Origin: JABLTI01 sp035528035
GTDB taxonomy: Archaea > Asgardarchaeota > Heimdallarchaeia > JABLTI01
NCBI GenBank assembly: GCA_035528035.1
Contig: DATKZI010000053.1
Span: 20,301 to 84,300, forward strand
Length of the DNA: 64,000 nt
Reading direction: 5' to 3'
In this document: piece by piece, positions 26,845 through 34,757 of the stretch
Position numbering within the stretch: position 1 is the stretch's first letter
Layout: the number at the start of each line of letters is the position of its first letter
Notes under the pieces: model-generated
What the model was told of the DNA's origin: nothing
Database searches by the model: none
The model's input: the letters and a program-made list of their open reading frames with translations, nothing else
Translations under genes and position numbers: made by a program

Positions 26845-26875
26845 AAATAAACTCCCACTTAAATCTTTGGAAATT

Positions 26876-26903
26876 CCCGGTTCCAATCCGGTCCCACCCG
26901 CCA
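26876..26903 (+). repeat. tRNA 3'-end fragment (tRNA-Val-like)
   Basis: The sequence CCCGGTTCCAATCCGG followed by TCCCACCC and GCCA matches the T arm, acceptor 3' strand and CCA of the tRNA-Val at 25564-25641 at 24 of 28 positions. There is no matching 5' acceptor strand, D arm or anticodon arm upstream, so it is not a functional tRNA. Such remnants usually mark the far end of DNA integrated at a tRNA gene. Confidence 0.75.
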
Positions 26904-26991
26904 CTTTTACTTTTCTTTGATTTCGTTTGTTACTTTTCTATATTGTTAATTCATCCTAAAAAAACTAAAATGTTCAGCGAAAATTCTATTC

Positions 26992-27975
26992 TCACTTCTT
27001 TCTTTTAAGGACAATAATAACTACTAACGTAATTCCTATTACCCCAGCAATTGGCCCCACGATCACCCCTACTTTTTGTGCAGTAGTTAGGACAGTCAAA
27101 GGAGGTATTGTTTGAAGATAGCTGTTGTAGAGTGAAAAGTTTTCGTTTAGATTATTAATCACCACAGGTCGAGGATAATTTTCTAGATATCCTGCAGTAT
27201 TTAGCACAATATCAGCTATTTCTGGGTCTTGCTCAAATACCTCTCCATAAATTTTCTTAATTGTAGGTAAGGAATGGTCATAAAGTTCTTCCATACTGAC
27301 TATATTATCATTATTAGTATCCGCAGAGCTATTTGTAAGGCTTAATGACCAGAAATGCGAAGAGATTATCCCCAAAAACGCGGGTTCTGAATAAGGCCAT
27401 TCTCCAACTTGGTCATCTGGAACAAATGCTATTGCTAATTCGTTTGGAGCAACACTTCCCATAGCATAAAACTGGTTTGTTGTTATATAATCTTCAAGAG
27501 GTTCGATAAATTCTCCTGCATGACAAGAATCAATTAAAAGAATTTTATATTGGGTAGGTATCGCCAGGAATTCTTCCTGAAACCAAGAATTTAAATCTAG
27601 AATATCTTTCAAACACCCATATCCATGAGCTGCAAAATATAGAAGTATAACATCATTCTCATCGACTGTTTCTTGTAAATTCTGTATTTTGTTCCGTAGA
27701 TTAGCAATAGTTATTTCATTGTCGCCAAACAAATACGAAAAGTGTGCATCAGACCAACCAACCTCACTAAGTGCTTGCTTAAATTCGTTAGCATTACATG
27801 TATAACTATCAGGATTAACTGAATTTGGAGCAAATTGATCCAATAATATAACATATTTTTCCACATTTTTTGTTTGTTGTGAAAAAGCAGGTACGTTATT
27901 AACCGTAATCAAAAAAATAATAAAAATAAACATCACAGACGGGTATTTAAGAGATCTTTTAGTAGAGAACACCAA
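26992..27975 (-). CDS. Secreted, membrane-anchored caspase-like peptidase
   Basis: A 327-residue protein with a signal peptide (about residues 11-32), a caspase/legumain-fold domain and a C-terminal transmembrane anchor (about 302-323) ending in KRKK. The catalytic dyad is visible: His117 in YFAAHGYG and Cys151 in LIDSCHAGEF. A 12-residue EF-hand-type loop is present at about 219-230 (D at positions 1 and 5, N at 3, E at 12), so activity or stability may depend on calcium. It faces the outside of the cell. There is no obvious substrate gene next to it; YcaO lies upstream on the same strand after about 110 bases. Confidence 0.85.
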   Translation of the reverse strand: MVFSTKRSLKYPSVMFIFIIFLITVNNVPAFSQQTKNVEKYVILLDQFAPNSVNPDSYTCNANEFKQALSEVGWSDAHFSYLFGDNEITIANLRNKIQNLQETVDENDVILLYFAAHGYGCLKDILDLNSWFQEEFLAIPTQYKILLIDSCHAGEFIEPLEDYITTNQFYAMGSVAPNELAIAFVPDDQVGEWPYSEPAFLGIISSHFWSLSLTNSSADTNNDNIVSMEELYDHSLPTIKKIYGEVFEQDPEIADIVLNTAGYLENYPRPVVINNLNENFSLYNSYLQTIPPLTVLTTAQKVGVIVGPIAGVIGITLVVIIVLKRKK

Positions 27976-28086
27976 AACTTACCTCAATAAATTAAAACAC
28001 CTTTTCTTCTTTAAATAATCTCTCAAATCTTGAATATTCTTATCGCTTTTTTTTCTATAATTATAAATCATTTTTTTTATTTATTT

Positions 28087-29907
28087 TTATGAAGGAGATT
28101 CTTTAGAAAAGAAGCTCCTAACAGCTTTATTTAGCGATTGTCGATATTTCTTTTCGCAATTCTTTTCACATGGTTGATCGCACCAATCGGTATACGGATT
28201 ATTTGAAGGATCAGTTAGATACCGATAACATCCAGGCATATTTTCATAAAACTCTTTTATTAGTGGTAAATATTCTTCTTGTTTTGTTTTCAAGAAATAT
28301 CTTGTTAATAGTTGTAAATATTTATAATTTCTACCGATTTTTCCTGAAAAATTCTTTGCATTAATACCAGCTAAATATTCAAATTTTTCATAATTAGCTT
28401 TTCTAAAATAAATCGAAGATAATAACAATCGGAAATCTTTGGCGCTATTCAATTCATTGCTTTTATTTCCTAATAAATTATCTCCAAGAATGAGGTGTTC
28501 ATTCAAAATAATTTTTTCTAATGTATGCAAATCTTCTTCTGTAGCTATGGTGTATTCTGGTGAATATTTTTCTTTTGCCTCTAGCTTTTCTACTCCGAAT
28601 ACTAACATGTTTTTAATAGCTTCAAAATTATAATTCTTATAATTGAGTGTATCCGAAATACCTGGTATAATAACTCGTACAGTTGGAAATTGTATTATTG
28701 GATGTGTATGATCGATTATAATGAAATCAGTGTTTAATTTCTTACAAATACCTTTAATTTGCTCTATATATTCTAGAAAATCATTACTAGTTTTAAAATC
28801 AGGGCAAGGCCTTTTTTCACCCTCTAGTAAAAAGGTTTTATCACCACCATAACGTGATTTCCGTGTCAAACCAGCATAAAATGTTTCATCAATATTTACT
28901 TTTTTATTTAATACTTCTAATGTTTGGTCAAAATTTCCTACATACTCTTCTAATGATTTATTAAAGGTTAACCCAGCTATTCTTTCCGTAAAACATCTTT
29001 TTATAGCTTCATTAATATCAAATGATGAACCATTGCTTATTCGAATGTGTTCAAATTGATAATTATAAGTTTCTTTATTAGATATGTTTGGATTGATGAA
29101 AACTACTCCCATTGCTGGCATTAAATTATTCATTGTGAAATCTTTAATCAAAATGTTAATTCCATGCTTTTCATAATATTTGATCATCTTTTGAATTATA
29201 TTATCCTTAATCGTAGCAGTATCAATTGTTGGAACAATTAATTTATTCCTAAAAACTTCAATTTTAGCATATCGTTCAAATATTTCACATGATGCTTGAA
29301 CTATTGCTTCTTCTAAAGTATTGCCAGATGCAAGTCCGTTTGATCCATTTATATCTTTGATCAATCGCAAAGGAATTTTCATTTTCTTATTATTGAGTAA
29401 CGAATACCCATCAACCCAATGTTGTGCAATATCTAATTGGGTCAATTCTTCTATCTGTTTCAAGCTAAACTTTATGTGATAATTCCTAAATAAATCATTA
29501 ATAGGTAAATAATCATTTAATTCATTTTGATGTCCATGAATGTACCCTGGGAGATGTTCTCCATTGTTTAATTTTATGATATTTTTATCTGAAATTTGTT
29601 CATACGCAGGATAAAGGTATTTGAATAAGAAGTCTGCTGAAAATCTCTCGACCATTTCTGCCAGAGCAGAAGCAATAGATTGCTTCTTAGTAGTTCCTTT
29701 ACCAGCTGTTGTAACATTCAATTCAGGAATTTTCACTATACAACTATAACAGGATAACTTGGGATTTCTAAATGATTTCTGAAATGATAATTTCAATCCA
29801 AGTCGATCAAAAGCGTTTTCTATTTGATTTATAGTTGTTTCATAAGACTGACATTTCAACGTGTCTTTTCTTATCAAAGCATTTTCTACGATCATTTTTG
29901 TCTCCAT
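28087..29907 (-). CDS. ycaO: YcaO-domain protein, Escherichia coli YcaO type
   Basis: ATP-dependent YcaO family protein of 606 residues. The N-terminal catalytic region has GKGTTKKQSIASALAEMVERFSA (about residues 69-91) and SNGLASGNTLEEA...EIFERYAK. These match the E. coli YcaO layout more closely than short azoline-forming or McrA-thioamidating enzymes, and the length (E. coli about 586) agrees. A helical, TPR-like C-terminal region follows and ends in a Cys cluster (C-x3-C-x3-C near residues 578-586). E. coli YcaO is linked to ribosomal protein S12 methylthiolation. No precursor peptide, TfuA or mcr gene is nearby, so the target is unknown. Confidence 0.85.
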   Translation of the reverse strand: METKMIVENALIRKDTLKCQSYETTINQIENAFDRLGLKLSFQKSFRNPKLSCYSCIVKIPELNVTTAGKGTTKKQSIASALAEMVERFSADFLFKYLYPAYEQISDKNIIKLNNGEHLPGYIHGHQNELNDYLPINDLFRNYHIKFSLKQIEELTQLDIAQHWVDGYSLLNNKKMKIPLRLIKDINGSNGLASGNTLEEAIVQASCEIFERYAKIEVFRNKLIVPTIDTATIKDNIIQKMIKYYEKHGINILIKDFTMNNLMPAMGVVFINPNISNKETYNYQFEHIRISNGSSFDINEAIKRCFTERIAGLTFNKSLEEYVGNFDQTLEVLNKKVNIDETFYAGLTRKSRYGGDKTFLLEGEKRPCPDFKTSNDFLEYIEQIKGICKKLNTDFIIIDHTHPIIQFPTVRVIIPGISDTLNYKNYNFEAIKNMLVFGVEKLEAKEKYSPEYTIATEEDLHTLEKIILNEHLILGDNLLGNKSNELNSAKDFRLLLSSIYFRKANYEKFEYLAGINAKNFSGKIGRNYKYLQLLTRYFLKTKQEEYLPLIKEFYENMPGCYRYLTDPSNNPYTDWCDQPCEKNCEKKYRQSLNKAVRSFFSKESPS

Positions 29908-30078
29908 TAAAAGATTCGAATCCAGCTTAAAAAGACCATAATTATCACAATAAAATGCTCTTTTATGCTATTTTTTTTCTATTTTGAATTCACGTGCAGG
30001 GATTTATTCAATAATCTATCCTTTTTTACCACCTGATTTCTTTTCTCTTAGGTTATCTAAAAGTTTAAATAAATTAGG

Positions 30079-30103
30079 TAACACGTTTTTAAAAATAGTG
30101 TTA
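30079..30103. promoter_or_regulatory. Candidate NikR operator at the nikM/cbiM promoter
   Basis: TAACAC (30079-30084), a 13-base spacer, then GTGTTA (30098-30103) form a perfect spaced palindrome. It starts just after a TATA-like TTTAAATAAAT (30064-30074), where archaeal transcription would begin. The two-half-site design with a spacer of about this size is like known NikR operators, and nikR lies just past the permease gene. Confidence 0.6.
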
Positions 30104-30160
30104 TTTTCATATTACATACATTTGCTCTATATTTAAGAAAGTAAGGAGAAGTAAAATAGA

Positions 30161-31207
30161 ATGCATATGCCTGATGGGATTTTACCTTTGAGTCACGCAA
30201 TAGTCTATTTAGCGATTGCTGGTGTTATCATTTTAATAGCTATTTGGCAAAGTCGAAAAAGTTTAACTCTGAAACAAATACCCATAGTTGGGGTATTAGC
30301 AGCAGGATTATTTGCTGCACAAATGTTTAATTTCCCAGTCCCTTTTGGTTCAAGTGGTCATCTTATTGGAACTGCACTAGCAACAGTTCTTGTTGGTCCT
30401 TGGGTAGGTATTTTGATCATCAGTTCTATTTTAATTGTTCAAGCATTTTTTGGCGATGGTGGATTCTTAGCTTTTGGTGCTAATGATATTAATATGGCTA
30501 TAGTAGGTGCTTTTACAGTAGTAGCAATTTTTTATTTAATCCCGCAAAAATGGCGCGATAGAAGATTTGCTTTTGCAGGTTTCGCTGCTGGAGCAGCATT
30601 TATATCAACAATTTTTATGGCACTTACAGCATCAACTGAATTAGCTATAGCCCAAACGGGGTCCCCAGGATTAATTTATGGTTGGATGGTAGGATTACAT
30701 GCAATAATTGGTTTAGTAGAAGCAGCTATTACGTTTGCTGTAGTTAGTTTTGTTTTCTTAGCAGAACCGGGATTATTGAAGGCAGCAGAGGATTCTCTCT
30801 TTATGAAAAAAAGAGATCAAGAAGAAAAAATACCTACGTATCGATTCCCCGTTCTAGCAATTGTAAGTTCGGTGATAGTTTTTGGTATAATGGCTATCTT
30901 TGGGATAATCGCAAGTGAAAATCCCGATGGTTTAGAAAGAACATTCGAATTCCTCCAAGATGCAGGTTATTCTATAAGTGAATCTGAATCTGGTTTATTT
31001 GGCTTACCGGAAGGAGTGGGTTGGGCTATCCTGCAAATGGCTCTTGTAATGGTAATAATATTAGGGGCTATTTTACTAATCAATTTCATAGTCTATCGTG
31101 TGAAAAGAAGAAATTACTTGAAAACACATCCTTCAGTAGATGAACAATTGACTGAAGAAAAAGAAAACATACTAATTATAAATTCTGCTGAAGAAGATGG
31201 AAATTAA
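30161..31207 (+). CDS. cbiM: Nickel/cobalt ECF-type permease, NikM/CbiM with fused PDGLE domain
   Basis: A 348-residue membrane protein. The N terminus is MHMPDG, the CbiM/NikM signature in which His2 and the amino terminus bind the metal. Six or seven helices follow, and after a charged loop a C-terminal domain contains ENPDGLERT. This PDGLE motif belongs to NikN/CbiN-like partners, so the two parts are fused. An AAGGAGA ribosome binding site precedes the ATG. The CbiQ/CbiO (EcfT and ATPase) partners are not in the window. Nickel rather than cobalt is favoured by the convergent nikR gene and the candidate operator upstream. Confidence 0.9.
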   Translation: MHMPDGILPLSHAIVYLAIAGVIILIAIWQSRKSLTLKQIPIVGVLAAGLFAAQMFNFPVPFGSSGHLIGTALATVLVGPWVGILIISSILIVQAFFGDGGFLAFGANDINMAIVGAFTVVAIFYLIPQKWRDRRFAFAGFAAGAAFISTIFMALTASTELAIAQTGSPGLIYGWMVGLHAIIGLVEAAITFAVVSFVFLAEPGLLKAAEDSLFMKKRDQEEKIPTYRFPVLAIVSSVIVFGIMAIFGIIASENPDGLERTFEFLQDAGYSISESESGLFGLPEGVGWAILQMALVMVIILGAILLINFIVYRVKRRNYLKTHPSVDEQLTEEKENILIINSAEEDGN

Positions 31208-31274
31208 TGAAAGGAGATTAGAAATTCTCCTTCCCCTTTTCTACTCAAAAAAGGAGTAAAAGAAAAAAGGCTGG

Positions 31275-31703
31275 TCAATCAGATGGGATAAGATAAAGTT
31301 GTCCTTTCAAAACTCCCTTTAAAGCTAAAATACTATTAGCTAATTTTTTTACCGATTGTTGTTGACCACGAAGGAATATAGTTTCCAGACAAAGCTTATG
31401 AGTGATATGGGCATGCATAGTAGAGATAATTAAATCTTCAAAATTATGCTGAATTTCAATCAATTTTAGTGTACAATCAAAGGTATGGTGATCAAAAACA
31501 TAGGTTAGAGAACCAACAACAATGAAATCTGGTGTTGTGAGAAGAACTTCTTGATCGAGTTTTTCTCGGATCAAATAACGAATCCCTTCACTACGATTGG
31601 GAAAATTTTTCTCTATAAGCCATGTATCAAATTCAGATAATAAAGCTTGATCAAGTGAAATTCCTGTTCTAGTAACAGCTTCTTTACCAACATTATTTGA
31701 CAT
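31275..31703 (-). CDS. nikR: Nickel-responsive regulator NikR
   Basis: A 142-residue ribbon-helix-helix plus ACT-like regulator. The N-terminal TRTGISLDQALLSEFDTWL is the DNA-binding part. The nickel ligands of E. coli NikR (His76, His87, His89, Cys95) have exact counterparts in spacing: His86, His97, His99 and Cys105 (STMHAHI...LCLE). The full square-planar site is therefore kept. It converges with the nikM/cbiM gene (67-base gap) and probably represses it through the palindrome at 30079-30103. GAGGTT precedes the ATG. Confidence 0.94.
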   Translation of the reverse strand: MSNNVGKEAVTRTGISLDQALLSEFDTWLIEKNFPNRSEGIRYLIREKLDQEVLLTTPDFIVVGSLTYVFDHHTFDCTLKLIEIQHNFEDLIISTMHAHITHKLCLETIFLRGQQQSVKKLANSILALKGVLKGQLYLIPSD

Positions 31704-31735
31704 ATACTTAACCTCAATTTAATTAGTATTTTCTT

Positions 31736-31754
31736 ATTAATTGCAGCAATTAAT
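31736..31754. promoter_or_regulatory. Perfect palindrome upstream of nikR
   Basis: ATTAATTGC (31736-31744), one base, then GCAATTAAT (31746-31754) form a perfect inverted repeat 33 bases upstream of the nikR start, near where the minus-strand promoter should be. It differs in sequence from the candidate NikR operator at 30079-30103. It could be an autoregulatory site or the binding site of another regulator. Confidence 0.45.
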
Positions 31755-31942
31755 AGTTTATTATGAAAATGTTAGCTAAACAAATTATAAAAAAGAATTA
31801 AATAAATCATAGATAATAGAAAGAAAGAAAAAACTTTCTCAGTAAATGAAAGATTCATAAAAGAAAAAAAGAAGTAACCACAGCAAACGAAAGATTCATA
31901 AAAGAAAAAAGAAGGAAAGAAAGAAGTAACTAATGAAAAAAT

Positions 31943-32050
31943 GGGCTGGTAGATCAGACTGGAAGATCGCCTCCTTGGCATGGAGGAGGCCCTGAGTTCA
32001 AGAGGCGAAAGTTGTGTACTTTCCCTGAATATATCTCAGCCAGTCCACCA
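31943..32050 (+). tRNA. tRNA-Ala (GGC) with T-loop intron, CCA encoded
   Basis: The acceptor GGGCTGG pairs with CCAGTCC, including a G3-U70 pair, the identity mark of tRNA-Ala. The D stem is GATC/GATC. The anticodon stem CCTCC/GGAGG holds loop TTGGCAT, giving GGC. The T stem CTGAG/CTCAG encloses TTCAA and AT separated by 31 extra bases (32002-32032). Removing them restores a normal TTCAAAT loop. A and an encoded CCA follow. The intron is thus at position 58/59. Confidence 0.92.
32002..32032 (+). other. tRNA-Ala intron at position 58/59 (T loop)
   Basis: The 31-base insertion can form a stem (AGG/CCT then AAAGT/ACTTT). A central GTTC/GAAT helix (exon GTTC at 31996-31999) is flanked by AAG and ATA bulges. 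That is a relaxed bulge-helix-bulge suited to the archaeal tRNA splicing endonuclease. The outer helix is imperfect. The exact cut sites are inferred from restoring the standard T loop. Confidence 0.75.
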
Positions 32051-32215
32051 TTTTATTTTCAACTTCTTAAAAAGATTTCAAATCCTAGTCTAGAAACATT
32101 ATTATTTTCTCATTTGTCCGAAACCTTTTTCTCTTTATTTTCTAATATCGTGTTGGGCTTTAGTAAGCACCAAAATATAAGCGTTTAAATAAATATTAAG
32201 GAAAATGAGTTTACT

Positions 32216-32389
32216 ATGAAATTGGATAAAAATATGGAGTTTACACAAGAGGATTTATTCTATCTTGAAGATTTATTGACTAATATTAAAAAATCGATAT
32301 CAAGATTAGAAAGGTTTGTTGAAATTAAACGTAGTGGATTAATAGATTCACAAGAGCATTTTACTAAGAAATATTCTGAAGAAACTTAA
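32216..32389 (+). CDS. Small helical protein, 57 residues
   Basis: ATG at 32216 to TAA at 32387-32389. The product is charged and predicted to be almost entirely helical, with heptad-like FTQEDLFYLEDLLTNIKKS followed by ISRLERFVEI. A TATA-like TTTAAATAAATATTAA lies about 25-35 bases before the ATG, which supports expression with a short leader. I do not recognise a family. It is a real-looking short gene on the strength of promoter placement and composition only. Confidence 0.5.
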   Translation: MKLDKNMEFTQEDLFYLEDLLTNIKKSISRLERFVEIKRSGLIDSQEHFTKKYSEET

Positions 32390-32592
32390 TACATTATCTT
32401 ATTTAATTAAAAAAGAAAAGGACTTATTTTTTTTTCTTTAATGGTATTTTTACCTATCGAAGTTACTACTGTTATTGTTATTAGAAATGGATTCAAAATC
32501 AATTTTCCTTTTAAAAAATTAATTTACAATGAACTGTCCTTTTATATAAACCGATATTTTGTAACTATGAATTTTTGTCCCTTTGAAGAATT

Positions 32593-34539
32593 TTATTTCA
32601 GATTTTCTTGTAACCAACTATTGAATTGTGCTATTATAGTATTATTTTCAATTTTCTTATGACCTACTTTATCACTACAAAAAACCACATTTTTATTATA
32701 TTTATGAAGGGCTTTTACAAAGTCGTCTATTTTTTTGTATGGACAATTTTTATCCAATGTGCCATGGAAAATGAATATTGGTATTTGTTTGAATGGCAAA
32801 ATATTCTTTTTCTTTAGGAAATTTTTAAATTTTCCTTTTGTAAATAATCTGATGAAAAATCTAACATTGGGTTCACCTGATAAAACTGCTAACGCCTTGA
32901 ATATCTTCGGATATTCCATATACATTCGATAAACTCCATATCCTCCCATAGAGAATCCCGCTAGTAAAATAGCGTTATTGTTAATATTATAATTAGCTTT
33001 TACATCTTCTATTGCTTCTTTAATATCAACCAATGTTTCTTGTTTACCAAAGTAATGAGAGGTTCCCCTAGTTTTCGGTGCTAGTTTGATATAATCTCCA
33101 TTAATATAATCTATTAATTTTAATGAATTTCTATCATCTACACCACTTCCGTGTAAGAAAACGATTAGTGGATATTTACGTGAAGGATCATAATTTTCTG
33201 GAATAATAATTGAATATGGTTGTAAGGACTTGTCAATTTCAGATACAAATGCTCTACGGAAAGAACCTGTTTTTCTTGCTAAACTATCTTCCCCATTTTC
33301 AGCCTGTTGTATTATTTCAAGAAATTCTAACATTGAGATTATTAAATTCGGGTAATTTTCATACCATTTTATTTGATTTATTTCTTTATTGATTTGATTA
33401 AGCATGAATTGTAAAGTGTGGAAACTTGATTTTGATATTTTATCTTGGATCTCTTCTACTCGAGATGTCAATTCATCATAATTAAAAATAGGTAAAATAG
33501 ATAGTTCTTTCTCTCCATTGTCTGAACTTGTCTGCCATTTCACAATATATGATCCTGGTGATAATTCGCTTGTATGAACTTCTAAGGAATTTTCATTCAA
33601 TCCTTTTATACAGTTAAAGTGAATTTCCTCTGAAGTGATAGAATCGCCATTTTTATTTGAAATAATAATTGTTAGAATCTCTTCTTTAATATCAGATGTA
33701 ACTGTAGCTATTTTGATTTGAGCATTTGTACCTTCTATGCTATTCCTATCCATAACCACATAAGATTTTACTTCTTCATCTTGACAAACAGGTGATTCAA
33801 AAGTTAAAAGAGTATATTTTCTTTTTTGATTTTCAGCTTGAAAACGCCAATCAAAAAGAACAGTGAAATAATCAAAAAGAGACTTTTTTGCTTTAATAAA
33901 TGCAAGATTAAATCCTAATTTTCCTTCTAAAACCCATGGATGTAAAGGATAAGCTTCATTCCAAGGAAGAAGTAATTCGTAACCAATTTTGCCATTATTT
34001 TTCCTAACTGCAAATTGAACATCATTTCCCAATTTACTTAAATTTACTTTAATATCATGGTACCAAATGTATTTTTCCATATTTCCCTCAGAATCTTCAT
34101 TTGGTGAAAAACCATAAACATAAAATTCATCTGTTAACTGATGATTTGCTTTAGGATTAGCTAATAATATATGGAATCCATCACCATTTTGATATCCTCG
34201 ATCTCGTTTTACAATTTCATTTGCATTTATTTCAATAAAGACATAAAAGAAGTCATATCCATATGCTAATCTATAACTTGGTTTTATGGAACTCTGGAAT
34301 GGCGATAAACGTATTCTTGCATCAAATTTCCTAATAGGCAAGTCAACCAAGTTATCTTCTAGCAATCCATTGATTTTTGGGCGTTCCGAGAGGAAGGTAA
34401 TTGCTTTTTTTTGTATTAAATACTTTTTTTTGTAAATCAAGGAAACTAGTAGGTATTTAATTAGTGATAAACCTAATAACACAAATAGAAGTAGCAAGAC
34501 ACCACCAATTACTATCAGAGAAATTATCCAAGCGCGCAT
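32593..34539 (-). CDS. Membrane-anchored esterase with CBM9-like domain and PHB-depolymerase-like hydrolase
   Basis: A 648-residue protein. It has an N-terminal transmembrane anchor (about residues 8-35), then a beta-rich region (about 70-240) resembling a family-9 carbohydrate-binding or DOMON-like domain, a linker, and an alpha/beta-hydrolase domain (about 430-648). The catalytic residues are visible: Ser in GFSMGGYG, Asp in FHGTLDKNCP and His in KVGHKKIEN. LIVFLHGSG supplies the oxyanion region. The order resembles extracellular feruloyl-esterase or PHB-depolymerase-type hydrolases attached to a sugar-binding module. A role in polysaccharide or ester breakdown at the cell surface is likely, but the substrate is unknown. 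Confidence 0.82.
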   Translation of the reverse strand: MRAWIISLIVIGGVLLLLFVLLGLSLIKYLLVSLIYKKKYLIQKKAITFLSERPKINGLLEDNLVDLPIRKFDARIRLSPFQSSIKPSYRLAYGYDFFYVFIEINANEIVKRDRGYQNGDGFHILLANPKANHQLTDEFYVYGFSPNEDSEGNMEKYIWYHDIKVNLSKLGNDVQFAVRKNNGKIGYELLLPWNEAYPLHPWVLEGKLGFNLAFIKAKKSLFDYFTVLFDWRFQAENQKRKYTLLTFESPVCQDEEVKSYVVMDRNSIEGTNAQIKIATVTSDIKEEILTIIISNKNGDSITSEEIHFNCIKGLNENSLEVHTSELSPGSYIVKWQTSSDNGEKELSILPIFNYDELTSRVEEIQDKISKSSFHTLQFMLNQINKEINQIKWYENYPNLIISMLEFLEIIQQAENGEDSLARKTGSFRRAFVSEIDKSLQPYSIIIPENYDPSRKYPLIVFLHGSGVDDRNSLKLIDYINGDYIKLAPKTRGTSHYFGKQETLVDIKEAIEDVKANYNINNNAILLAGFSMGGYGVYRMYMEYPKIFKALAVLSGEPNVRFFIRLFTKGKFKNFLKKKNILPFKQIPIFIFHGTLDKNCPYKKIDDFVKALHKYNKNVVFCSDKVGHKKIENNTIIAQFNSWLQENLK

Positions 34540-34757
34540 AATTTTTTATTTCTAAAATTAGATTATAAAACTAGCTCACAAATTGATATTTTACAATTTG
34601 TATGTTAATAAAAAGATTATTTTTAAAAAATTCATTAAAAGTTTTGGTTTTGTGATTAGTAATTTTAGAAATTATTAGATAATTCTGATTTAAAAATAGA
34701 TTTGTAAATAAAGAAAGATATGGTATTTGCTATTAATATATTAAAACGGTAATTTAA

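Noticed and set aside
26876..26903. A second functional tRNA
   Set aside because: Only the T arm, acceptor 3' strand and a CCA-like end are present; no D arm, anticodon arm or matching 5' acceptor strand lies upstream.
28087..29907. YcaO as the McrA thioglycine-forming enzyme, which together with nickel transport would suggest methane metabolism
   Set aside because: No mcr or tfuA genes are in the window and the protein resembles E. coli YcaO in motifs and length.
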